DNA of 38,197 nucleotides from JAHRVQ01 sp047616645 (lineage in GTDB: Bacteria; Pseudomonadota; Gammaproteobacteria; Pseudomonadales; Azotimanducaceae), in NCBI GenBank assembly GCA_047616645.1, contig JBLHIH010000025.1, positions 1-38,197 on the forward strand, written 5' to 3'. Position numbers and translations under genes: made by a program. The notes under the pieces are model-generated. The model had not been told where the DNA came from. It worked only from the letters and a program-made list of their open reading frames with translations, and made no database searches. Shown here one piece after another: positions 15,131-22,439 of this stretch (positions are counted from its first letter, which is position 1; the number at the start of each line of letters is the position of its first letter).

Positions 15131-16510
15131 TCACCACTGGCCACTGGCCACAGCGTCGCTGGCTTCCATTTCATACGGACGTTGCATGCCATATAAAGCA
15201 TATGCACCAAATCGCATCTGATGCGCGCTACCCAATTTTTCAGCTTCGAAATCGATCTCAAATTCCAATTTCAATTTTTTACCATCCCAAGTATAAGATT
15301 TAAAAAACTGCTCGTCGTCTTGGCCCTTTTTATCCCAGTTAGCTAACAGGGAAGTAGTGAAATAGGCTCGCTTGCCGTCCCAGCTTTGAGAAATCATGTT
15401 CAGCTGTGAGCCCACTTTCATTTCATATGTTTGCTTTGGAGCGAATGGATCTGACACATCAAAGTATCTCGCTTTGCCGTCCATAAAGGTTTGCACCCAT
15501 AGGCCATTGTCGTCAGAAGTAATCGAGATATCGACAGGCAATGGAATTGCAGCAGGGTCACCAATGTCAGCGACGGCCTTTGCTTGCCATTCGCCGTGAA
15601 CATCTTCATAGATCAACCAGATCTGAGAAGTAAGTGCAGTAGTGGTAAAGCAATAGTTGTGGTTTGGATCCCAAGCACAGCGAATTTCTAGAGGCGCGCC
15701 GGGCACATCAAACACTTTCTTTGGTTGGCGCGTGTGTAAGTCCCATAACACCGCAGTACTTCCAAAGCGTTTCATCGCCTCGGGGTCGCCGAGCATGGTA
15801 CCGAAATCCATCATGTAATTATTCCAGCCAGTGAACGATGATGTAAACATCGCGTTACGGCGCGGCAAGACTCTTACATCGTAACCATAACCATCGGCAA
15901 ACTTACCCGTCTTCTCAGCGCCGCGTAAGTCTTCGTCTGTTGGGTGCCAATGGGTGGTGATGTACTCACCATTGTTAGAATACTCAACCATTGCAGTACG
16001 GCCGCCTTGGTCTTTGTTATTGGACAGGCCCGTAATCATCATACGGCCAGCCAGTGCATAAAACGTATGTGGGCCTAATACACCTCCGCTTTTAGCCACA
16101 AAATTATCGATGGTTTTATGCAACGTTGGTTTAGCGGGGTCGGTGTGAATATCAAAGATGAAAATTTTATTACTGTCTAGCCCACCTGCCCAAAGATAAC
16201 GTCGATCATCAGAGAGGCCAGAGTGATGCGCTTCATTGCGGCCACCAACGGATAAGCTATTGATTACTTTTCCATATTTTGGTGAAGCCGGATTTACATC
16301 AATGGTCACCATCTTATCTTGTTCGTCACCAAGGCCTTCACGCCCAAGCGTCCAAACATAAACAAAATCTTCTTGTCCTACGATCTTCGCCATATAAGGC
16401 GACATGCAAGTTTCATCTGCCAGTGCAGTGTTCATACCGCCGACTAAACAAACCCACAAAAATGCGAGTACACTGAAGCGTTTTACTTTGAAGTAACTTA
16501 ATAAATTCAT
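15131..16510 (-). CDS. mtoX: Selenium-binding protein SBP56 family, copper-dependent methanethiol oxidase
   Basis: This is a 459-residue periplasmic SBP56 protein. The start at 16510 is fixed by a perfect AGGAGG (about 16517-16522) and begins a Sec signal peptide (MNLLSYFKVKRFSVLAFLWV...NTALA). The mature part reads CMSPYMAKIVGQEDFVYVWTLG, GGRNEAHHSGLSDDRRYLWAGGLDSNKIF, GPHTFYALAGRMMITGLSN and HQMRFGAYALYGMQRPY, the continuous signature of SBP56 beta-propellers. Bacterial SBP56 oxidises CH3SH with O2 to formaldehyde, H2S and H2O2. Operon partners (SCO, MauG-like) are those described for mtoX, which raises confidence in the function over generic 'selenium-binding protein'. A longer frame to 16567 has no ribosome site. 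Confidence 0.93.
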   Translation of the reverse strand: MNLLSYFKVKRFSVLAFLWVCLVGGMNTALADETCMSPYMAKIVGQEDFVYVWTLGREGLGDEQDKMVTIDVNPASPKYGKVINSLSVGGRNEAHHSGLSDDRRYLWAGGLDSNKIFIFDIHTDPAKPTLHKTIDNFVAKSGGVLGPHTFYALAGRMMITGLSNNKDQGGRTAMVEYSNNGEYITTHWHPTDEDLRGAEKTGKFADGYGYDVRVLPRRNAMFTSSFTGWNNYMMDFGTMLGDPEAMKRFGSTAVLWDLHTRQPKKVFDVPGAPLEIRCAWDPNHNYCFTTTALTSQIWLIYEDVHGEWQAKAVADIGDPAAIPLPVDISITSDDNGLWVQTFMDGKARYFDVSDPFAPKQTYEMKVGSQLNMISQSWDGKRAYFTTSLLANWDKKGQDDEQFFKSYTWDGKKLKLEFEIDFEAEKLGSAHQMRFGAYALYGMQRPYEMEASDAVASGQW

Positions 16511-16550
16511 TTTTAATCCTCCTGGGGTAACACAATTGCTGTTTCTTATT

Positions 16551-17774
16551 TTACTTAGGTGCTGCAAACCACTCGCGCCCTTTGAGCATAGCCTTCCAGT
16601 ATACGCTGGGCAAAATAGCCGCCTTTAACATCCACGCTAGGCGCGTTGGTTTAGTTCCGTCATTCAACCAAGCTGGAAAGGTTGGATTCACTTTTCCGCC
16701 GTAACAAAACTCTGCCAAAACAATTTTACCTTTTTCGACTGTGAGTGGGCATGAACCATAACCGTCGTAACTGCTACTCGGCGCCATGCTTTTTAGCGCG
16801 TTGCTAATGTTTTGTGCGACTACTGGTGCTTGTTTACGAGCAGCGGCCATCGTTTTCGCATTGGTGGTGTTCGTCACATCACCGGCGCCCCAGATATTAG
16901 CGTATTGTTTATGTTGCAAAGAACTCGGGTCAACATCTAACCAGCCAGCAGAGTCACTTAAAACACTATCGCGTATAACATCAAGCGAGCACTGAGGTGG
17001 GCAAACATGAATGAAATCAAATTTGGTTTCGACTAAATCATCAGATTCGTCATTGGCATTCGTAAACCACGCCGTTTTAGACTCTCCGTCAATCTTGACT
17101 AGATTGTGCATATACTTCATTTGCGCGCCGTATTTATCAATATAGCTTTGCAGAGCAGGCACATATTCAGACACGCCAAACAACACACCACCGGCGTTAT
17201 AGAATTCGATATCGATATCGGACAAAACACCTTGATCAAGCCATTCCGAACCTGATAGATACAAGGCTTTCTGCGGTGCGCCTGCACACTTAATTGGCAT
17301 GCCAGGCTGGGTGAAAATCGCCTTGCCGCCCTTCATCTTTTGCACTAACTCCCAAGTGTATGGAGCCAGGTCATAACGGTAATTAGAGGTCACGCCATTT
17401 TTGCCCAATGTCTCCTCCAAACCTTCTACTCCAGCCCAGTTAAGCTTTAAACCAGGCGCTACGACGAGCTGCTTGTAAGAAACCGAACTGCCGTCACTCA
17501 AAAACACCTGATTGTTTTCAGGGTCAAAAGTAGCAACCGAATTGTGTATCCGTGTTGCCTTGCTTGGAATCAACTCGGCCGTTTTGCGATGTGTGGATTG
17601 AGCATCAAAGATACCACCACCCACCATGGTCCAACCCGGTTGATAATAATGGTCTTCAGAGGGTTCAATGAGTGCAATGGAGACACTAGGGTCTCTCTTT
17701 AAAAGACTGCTCGCAGTGGCAATACCCGCTGACCCAGCACCAACAATCACAACCTGAAAACTTTGCTCACTCAT
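16551..17774 (-). CDS. sqr: Sulfide:quinone oxidoreductase, type II-like
   Basis: This 407-residue flavoprotein has an N-terminal FAD site VVIVGAGSAGIATAS (8-22), a second FAD contact WGAGDV (295-300), and the redox-active Cys pair as PIKCAGAPQKALYLS (Cys 163) and GYGSCPL (Cys 342). The spacing of the pair and their sequence context are those of mitochondrial SQOR and bacterial type II SQR. It oxidises H2S to sulfane sulfur at the inner membrane and passes electrons to quinone; the hydrophobic C-terminus (WMLKAAILPSVYWKAML) fits membrane association. Start 17774 has GAGGGGG 6 bp upstream; a frame to 17822 lacks one. It is the first gene of the operon, 40 bp before mtoX, so it probably removes the sulfide that mtoX makes. 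Confidence 0.93.
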   Translation of the reverse strand: MSEQSFQVVIVGAGSAGIATASSLLKRDPSVSIALIEPSEDHYYQPGWTMVGGGIFDAQSTHRKTAELIPSKATRIHNSVATFDPENNQVFLSDGSSVSYKQLVVAPGLKLNWAGVEGLEETLGKNGVTSNYRYDLAPYTWELVQKMKGGKAIFTQPGMPIKCAGAPQKALYLSGSEWLDQGVLSDIDIEFYNAGGVLFGVSEYVPALQSYIDKYGAQMKYMHNLVKIDGESKTAWFTNANDESDDLVETKFDFIHVCPPQCSLDVIRDSVLSDSAGWLDVDPSSLQHKQYANIWGAGDVTNTTNAKTMAAARKQAPVVAQNISNALKSMAPSSSYDGYGSCPLTVEKGKIVLAEFCYGGKVNPTFPAWLNDGTKPTRLAWMLKAAILPSVYWKAMLKGREWFAAPK

Positions 17775-18156
17775 TGTATACCCCCTCAAAAATGTTGATA
17801 CATCATCGAACCCGAAAAGCATCTTCGAGTATTTTCATCAGAACGTCAATACGCACATGCCACGGAGGTGCTTACAAACATAATCTTAAGTCGAATCTGA
17901 TATTCCCATGTAAAACCAGGGCAAAAAAATGAGGCCGGAGCAATAATCGAAATCGGATAATTGGGGCAGGGATAATTAGGGTCAGCAGGATAATTATTAC
18001 CGATTAAAAGTATTCTTTAAACTAGGAGAGCCTCAAGTCACTCATTAAGGGTTAAGCGATAAATGTGATTCTAAGGCAATAAGTTTGTTGCAGACTCGAT
18101 ATCTAACCAAAGTCGTTTGTCGTGCAGAGGCGTTTCCGGTGGCAGTATGGGATTAG
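17775..18156. other. Upstream region of the sqr-mto operon, with repeat debris
   Basis: No gene is recognisable in these 382 bp. The part next to sqr (17775-17930) must hold the operon promoter; a TTGACG hexamer on the minus strand is present near 17845, but no good -10 lies at the right spacing. The outer part carries repeat copy E and a CTTTAAACTAGGAGAGCCTC stretch that resembles sequence near 12885-12900 beyond the other end of the operon. Confidence 0.5.
17941..18000. repeat. Partial GGGTC repeat, copy E (left edge only)
   Basis: ATAATTGGGGCAGGGATAAT is followed by AATTAGGGTCAGCAGGATAA at about 17974-17993. The doubled edge followed by GCAGGAT is the same as in copy C at 10241-10260. There is no matching right arm within the next 150 bp, so the element is truncated. 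Confidence 0.65.
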
Positions 18157-18978
18157 TCAGGAGAAAATCGTCCTGTTACCTGCGTTTGCTTTCCGCAAAG
18201 CGTCTACAAAAGCGGAATTGCTAAACAACACCTTATCAAACTCACCGCCTTCAAGGGCTAAGCGAAGCCCAGACTCAATTATTTTGGCAAGTTCCGGTTT
18301 CCTTGGTGTTATAAAGATATAAGCAGGCATAGGATAAATAATCATCATGTGCTGCTCAACGGCGAGTCCCGAACTTGGGTATACCGAAGGCTCTTCCCAT
18401 GGTTCCATGAGCCCGCGTGGGAACATGTCAAAGCGTTTGGCCAACAACATACGATAAAGGAGCCCAATGCTCGGGAGTTCTGTTACATCAAAGCCAGCAT
18501 GATCTAGAATAGTGGCGTCCGGCCAGCCCGCCCCTTGCCCCATAGTGACTTGCTGCAGCTGCGCCAGAGTTGTGATCCTCGCGAAATTCTCTTGACGGTC
18601 CGATGAAATAATGCCGATTCTATGACCTAGTAACCCTTTAAATATGGGTATGCGTATCGGAATTAATGTAGATTCATATTCCTTATTGGTTGCTGCCCAA
18701 AATATATCGGAATGCCCCTGCTCTAGCATGCGCACTTCGCGCGCATGCGTACATGTTTTACGTTCGTAATTTATTGAAGCGGTCGCCTTGTGATACGAAA
18801 GCGCAAGTACAATAAGTCTATCCATATGTTGATTGCCAATATTGCCGTCGGGCGCACAGAAATTGGTTAACTCGTAGTGACTTGCCGCAGGTGTTTCACT
18901 ATAGGAAACACTAGGATATACGCAAAAAATCCCACAAAATATAGGTACAAAACCTTTCTTTTTCCGAAATTTGATCAT
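18157..18978 (-). CDS. Periplasmic solute-binding-like protein (transporter substrate-binding domain)
   Basis: From ATG 18978 the product is 273 residues with a likely signal peptide (MIKFRKKKGFVPIFCGIFCV...VSYSE). The body fits the family-3 substrate-binding-like proteins common in gammaproteobacteria without an ABC permease next door: GHSDIFWAATNKE, then PIRIPIFKGLLGHRIGII, and near the end LLAKRFDMFPRGLMEPW. A final helix is ESGLRLALEGGEFDKVLF. No permease or ATPase gene is adjacent, so it may be a sensor input or an orphan binding protein. The frame is open to 19188, but residues before 18978 look random. Confidence 0.75.
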   Translation of the reverse strand: MIKFRKKKGFVPIFCGIFCVYPSVSYSETPAASHYELTNFCAPDGNIGNQHMDRLIVLALSYHKATASINYERKTCTHAREVRMLEQGHSDIFWAATNKEYESTLIPIRIPIFKGLLGHRIGIISSDRQENFARITTLAQLQQVTMGQGAGWPDATILDHAGFDVTELPSIGLLYRMLLAKRFDMFPRGLMEPWEEPSVYPSSGLAVEQHMMIIYPMPAYIFITPRKPELAKIIESGLRLALEGGEFDKVLFSNSAFVDALRKANAGNRTIFS

Positions 18979-19290
18979 GGATAATTGAAGAAGCAAACAT
19001 ACACCAAGCAATACCTGAATGGTTTTGATTGTTCCAATAGGAAGGGCGTTTGACAATACAGTTAATCCTTTAAAGGCATCTCTTTCAATAAGAATACACC
19101 ACGAAACGCAAGAGTCGACATGAACTAGGATAATACTTTGAGATAAATGGGAGGCAGAGTGAAGCGTCCGTATATCGACTGCCCCCATATATTTATGAAG
19201 ACAAAACGAAGAAGAATCGCTTTAATCATGTCAGAATGACTCGAAGAATGAGTTAATGAAACACTCACCAAAGTGTATAAGGATTAGGAA
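18979..19290. other. 312-bp divergent intergenic region
   Basis: It lies between the solute-binding-like gene (minus) and the fumarylacetoacetase-fold gene (plus). I see no repeat, RNA gene or clear operator in it. A minus-strand frame is open through part of it, without protein-like features. Confidence 0.4.
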
Positions 19291-20025
19291 TTGAACTCAA
19301 AGCCAAACAACTGGAGTCAAAAAATACTGAGTGCCCATCAAAGTAGGCGCCCGAAACCAAATTTAACACCAGGCATCTCTGTGTCAGAGGCCTACGACAT
19401 TCAAAGTGAGTTTGTACGCGCTCAGGAAAGCCAAATTATTGGACTTAAGGCGGCCATTTCATCCGCTCAAGCGCAAGCGACATTCGCAATGTCGGAACCC
19501 GTTTTCGGTGCACTACTGGCAAATTCAGAAATTCAATCTGGTTTCCAATTGTCTGACATGGTGATGCCAATGGTAGAAATCGAAATGGGTTTCCAACTTG
19601 GAGCAAGTTTAACTGCGCCATTAAGTATCGTTGATTTCAATCAGGTGTTTATGGGTACATCGATGACAATCGATCTCGCAGAAGTTGCATTTGAGGGCAG
19701 ACCGAGCGGCCCTGATCTGATTGCCAGCAATGCAGCAGGTGGTCGGTTTCTCCGAGGGCCCATATTTCACTGTAACGATCCTAACGAAGTGGACGTTGAA
19801 CTGAGCTACGAGGGTGATGTGATCAATGCAGGGCGCAGTGGTGACATTGGAGATCAAAGAGAACTTGCAATTTGGCTCGTGAACCGTGCGCTGGCACTAG
19901 GCTATGAGCTTCGATCTGGCATGCATATCATGACCGGAGCGCTAGGGCAGATATTGCCAGCAAAATCTGGTAACTATCAGGCGCGATATGGTGATCATGG
20001 AGTGTATGAGTTTCGACTAGGTTGA
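19291..20025 (+). CDS. 2-keto-4-pentenoate hydratase / fumarylacetoacetate hydrolase-fold protein
   Basis: This 244-residue protein reads like MhpD-type hydratases: AYDIQSEFVRAQ near the N-terminus, GLKAAISS, then SEPVFGALLAN, the metal-site acidic residues in MVEIEMGFQLG, and ASNAAGGRFLRGP. The C-terminal half continues with EGDVINAGRSGDIGD, AIWLVNRALALGYELRSGM and IMTGALGQILPAKSG. Such enzymes hydrate 2-hydroxypenta-2,4-dienoate or its analogues late in meta-cleavage of aromatics. No ring-cleavage dioxygenase is nearby, so the substrate is uncertain. The TTG start has AAGGA 7 bp upstream. It ends 15 bp from the convergent PhyH gene. Confidence 0.87.
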   Translation: MNSKPNNWSQKILSAHQSRRPKPNLTPGISVSEAYDIQSEFVRAQESQIIGLKAAISSAQAQATFAMSEPVFGALLANSEIQSGFQLSDMVMPMVEIEMGFQLGASLTAPLSIVDFNQVFMGTSMTIDLAEVAFEGRPSGPDLIASNAAGGRFLRGPIFHCNDPNEVDVELSYEGDVINAGRSGDIGDQRELAIWLVNRALALGYELRSGMHIMTGALGQILPAKSGNYQARYGDHGVYEFRLG

Positions 20026-20040
20026 TTCAAAATTATCGTA

Positions 20041-20823
20041 TCAGTTCAGAGCACCCTCCCCAAAGATGATACTACGCGAGGCAAGACGCTTATAACGCAG
20101 ACTCATGGTACCGGCATCCATGAGACAAACACTAAAGGCCCGGCGCCGACGGTTTGATTGATTAACGCCACTGCCATGCAGTGTCCAGGGGTTAAGTAAT
20201 ACCACTTCACCAGCCTCGAGAATGAGAGGTAATCGGCGCGGGTGTTTATCAAAGTCTTTCGCCATCTTGGCTGTTAAAAAACCACTCGGATGATCAGGGT
20301 TAAACAGGCTGTGCTGAGTTCCGGGAATAATTTCGACACAGCCATTTTCCTCGTCGGCTGAATCCAGCGCCGTGTAGATGGTGAGTCGCGGATCCCTGTC
20401 GAGTGCGCGCCAACGATCCTGATGAAGGGGCAAAAAAGTACCCTTTCCAGCAGGCTTGTTCATAAACATGGCTCTAAAAGCCGCAACGGGCGCTTCACCA
20501 TAAAAGTGGCGTGCTGCTTCCTCAAAAACAGGTAACTGCATATAGGCGAGAAATACCGGATCCCTCTCGAGCAGTTGAATTTTGCGATAATTGAGGGTTT
20601 TGCCTTTATGACCACGGGTCTGCTCGCCTGCGGAATCATAGCCCCCGTCACTAGAATCCAGTTGCATCAACATGCGGTCGTAGTCGAGATTAGCCTTACC
20701 AAGCATGATCTCATCGATACGTGTCTGCATCGCTTTTAATGCTTCATCAGGCACTATTCGGCCAAGGCGTAAATAGCCCTCCCTATCAAATTCATGCCAT
20801 TGTGCGTCAGTGATGTCGTTCAT
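20041..20823 (-). CDS. Phytanoyl-CoA dioxygenase (PhyH) family protein
   Basis: This 260-residue Fe(II)/2OG oxygenase carries HxD as LHQDRW (His 134, Asp 136), the distal His 216 in WTLHGSGVNQS, and an Arg-rich 2OG site just after (RRRRAF). GYLRLGRIVPDEALKAMQ is the usual N-terminal helix of the family; VEIIPGTQHSLF is the conserved loop. It lies 21 bp downstream of an S33 peptidase gene on the same strand, so the two are probably cotranscribed. Substrate unknown. It is clearly distinct in length and sequence from the PhyH protein at 3401, so it is not a recent duplicate. Confidence 0.93.
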   Translation of the reverse strand: MNDITDAQWHEFDREGYLRLGRIVPDEALKAMQTRIDEIMLGKANLDYDRMLMQLDSSDGGYDSAGEQTRGHKGKTLNYRKIQLLERDPVFLAYMQLPVFEEAARHFYGEAPVAAFRAMFMNKPAGKGTFLPLHQDRWRALDRDPRLTIYTALDSADEENGCVEIIPGTQHSLFNPDHPSGFLTAKMAKDFDKHPRRLPLILEAGEVVLLNPWTLHGSGVNQSNRRRRAFSVCLMDAGTMSLRYKRLASRSIIFGEGALN

Positions 20824-20844
20824 AAGGGTTAGGCTTATTAAATT

Positions 20845-22146
20845 TTAGTGGGAGGCAATTTCTTTTCTCGTCAAACCAATCAAGCGATCAAGTATTCTTT
20901 CACCATCATGACGCAAGCCGCCATGATCGTATTCGTTTGTCACCCATAATGAAATGCCTTTGATCTTGGCCGCGGTTTCTTCTGAAAACTTCCGCTCGAC
21001 CAACATATCGTCATAGTAAATCGCGGCCGCTACGGGAACTTCATTTTTAGCCAATTGATCAAAATCATAGAGACAGGGCCAATCTTTATATTGCGCCAAA
21101 ATCTCTGCAGCTTCTTTAAGCGGTCTCAGATATTTATAATCATCAAACATCCAAGAAAAAACCATCTCTCCTACAAAGTAAAAATCTTGCTCCTTGGGTT
21201 TAATATCAAATTCAGGCAATGTATTGTGCACTCTCTCCGCTGACCAGTTAGACGCAAATTGATGGCAATAAATTGATTCATGCATGATGGCAAATAGTGG
21301 ATTGGTTTCAAAGGACTGACTGTTTTCGAATGCGCGTAAAAAAGAATAAGCCAGCTCTTTGCCTCTTGACGTCACAACAAAAGCTTCCAACACCAGATAG
21401 TGTAAGTTTTCGAACCCCCCCACAAAACCAAAGCCCATACCATACTGCTGAAATCTTCTCGCAGTCAAACGCCCTCCCCCTGGTAGTTGCACATCGTTTT
21501 CAAGTAAATATTCTACGATCGCTTTGATGCTCAAAACATCTTCGGGGTAGCGTTCGTAATAGGCTTTATTGCGAATCAACACTCTGGGATAAGTGTGCTC
21601 ATACACTCGGTCAGCTTCGCCCTCTGTGATGGGCAGTCCACCCGTCAGAAAAACCTCACGTAAACCTTCAGGTGCTGCTGACAAATATCGAGTGATACAA
21701 AAACCACCATAGCTTTGCCCAAGAACCGACCACGTCTCATCTCCAATCAATTGTTTACGGATCATTTCACAATCACTGACGATTGAGTCTGCTCTAAACT
21801 TCTTTAGGTGCTCAGCTTGTTCTTGAGGACTATTAAACAAGCTCATTGATTGACATGTGATGGGACTGCTTTTGCCCGTACCACGTTGATCCAAATACAA
21901 AATACGAAATTCTTTTAACGCACGCTTCATCCAACCTTCGTTGAACAATGGTCGAGGCGAAGGAAATCCGGGTCCGCCCTGAAGGTATAGAATAAAAGGG
22001 AGGTTTTCATCCTTCTTACTCAAAGACACCACCTCTCTGGCAAAAATAGTGATTCTCGAAGACGAAGGTTGATTGTGATCTAAGGGGCATTCGAAATAAT
22101 GTTCTTTAAAATGCAAACCTGGTATTTGATATTCATGCTCAGTCAT
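20845..22146 (-). CDS. S33 family alpha/beta hydrolase, prolyl aminopeptidase-like
   Basis: From ATG 22146 the product is 433 residues, with AGGGA 5 bp upstream. It has the prolyl-aminopeptidase hallmarks: GGPG (57-60) for the oxyanion hole, DQRGTGKSS (86-94), the nucleophile Ser 145 in GQSYGG, and a likely catalytic His in NEYDHGGLRHDG near the C-terminus. No signal peptide follows this start. Relatives release N-terminal proline or hydrolyse other peptides and amides. A longer frame reaches 22221, but its extra residues come from a short local duplication (CCCTTTATTC twice), so it is unlikely. It is upstream of and likely cotranscribed with the PhyH gene. Confidence 0.88.
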   Translation of the reverse strand: MTEHEYQIPGLHFKEHYFECPLDHNQPSSSRITIFAREVVSLSKKDENLPFILYLQGGPGFPSPRPLFNEGWMKRALKEFRILYLDQRGTGKSSPITCQSMSLFNSPQEQAEHLKKFRADSIVSDCEMIRKQLIGDETWSVLGQSYGGFCITRYLSAAPEGLREVFLTGGLPITEGEADRVYEHTYPRVLIRNKAYYERYPEDVLSIKAIVEYLLENDVQLPGGGRLTARRFQQYGMGFGFVGGFENLHYLVLEAFVVTSRGKELAYSFLRAFENSQSFETNPLFAIMHESIYCHQFASNWSAERVHNTLPEFDIKPKEQDFYFVGEMVFSWMFDDYKYLRPLKEAAEILAQYKDWPCLYDFDQLAKNEVPVAAAIYYDDMLVERKFSEETAAKIKGISLWVTNEYDHGGLRHDGERILDRLIGLTRKEIASH

Positions 22147-22439
22147 GCTTTTCCCTTTATTCCTTGTCCCTTTATTCTTTGTGACGAAGATTGTATCAGA
22201 CAAGAGAAAAAGGTCAGACAACTACATGTGAATGAATCCATGTGAATGAGCCGCGACCCATAAAGAGTAAATATTAAACTGAACCGTAACGATCTTGTTA
22301 TGCAAGGTTATTTGGCACAGAAATATCCCTCCAAATAGCTTAACTTTTAATCCAGCAGCTTCTAATGTTGATAACATCTCTCCTCAATATCCATGATAAG
22401 TACAAGATTAAGTATTCAATCACGTCGGAGATATCTACA

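Noticed and set aside
22225..22250. Direct repeat CATGTGAATGA, two copies 14 bp apart, upstream of the S33 peptidase gene
   Set aside because: Two short copies in a non-coding gap are not enough to call an operator; a small tandem duplication explains them.
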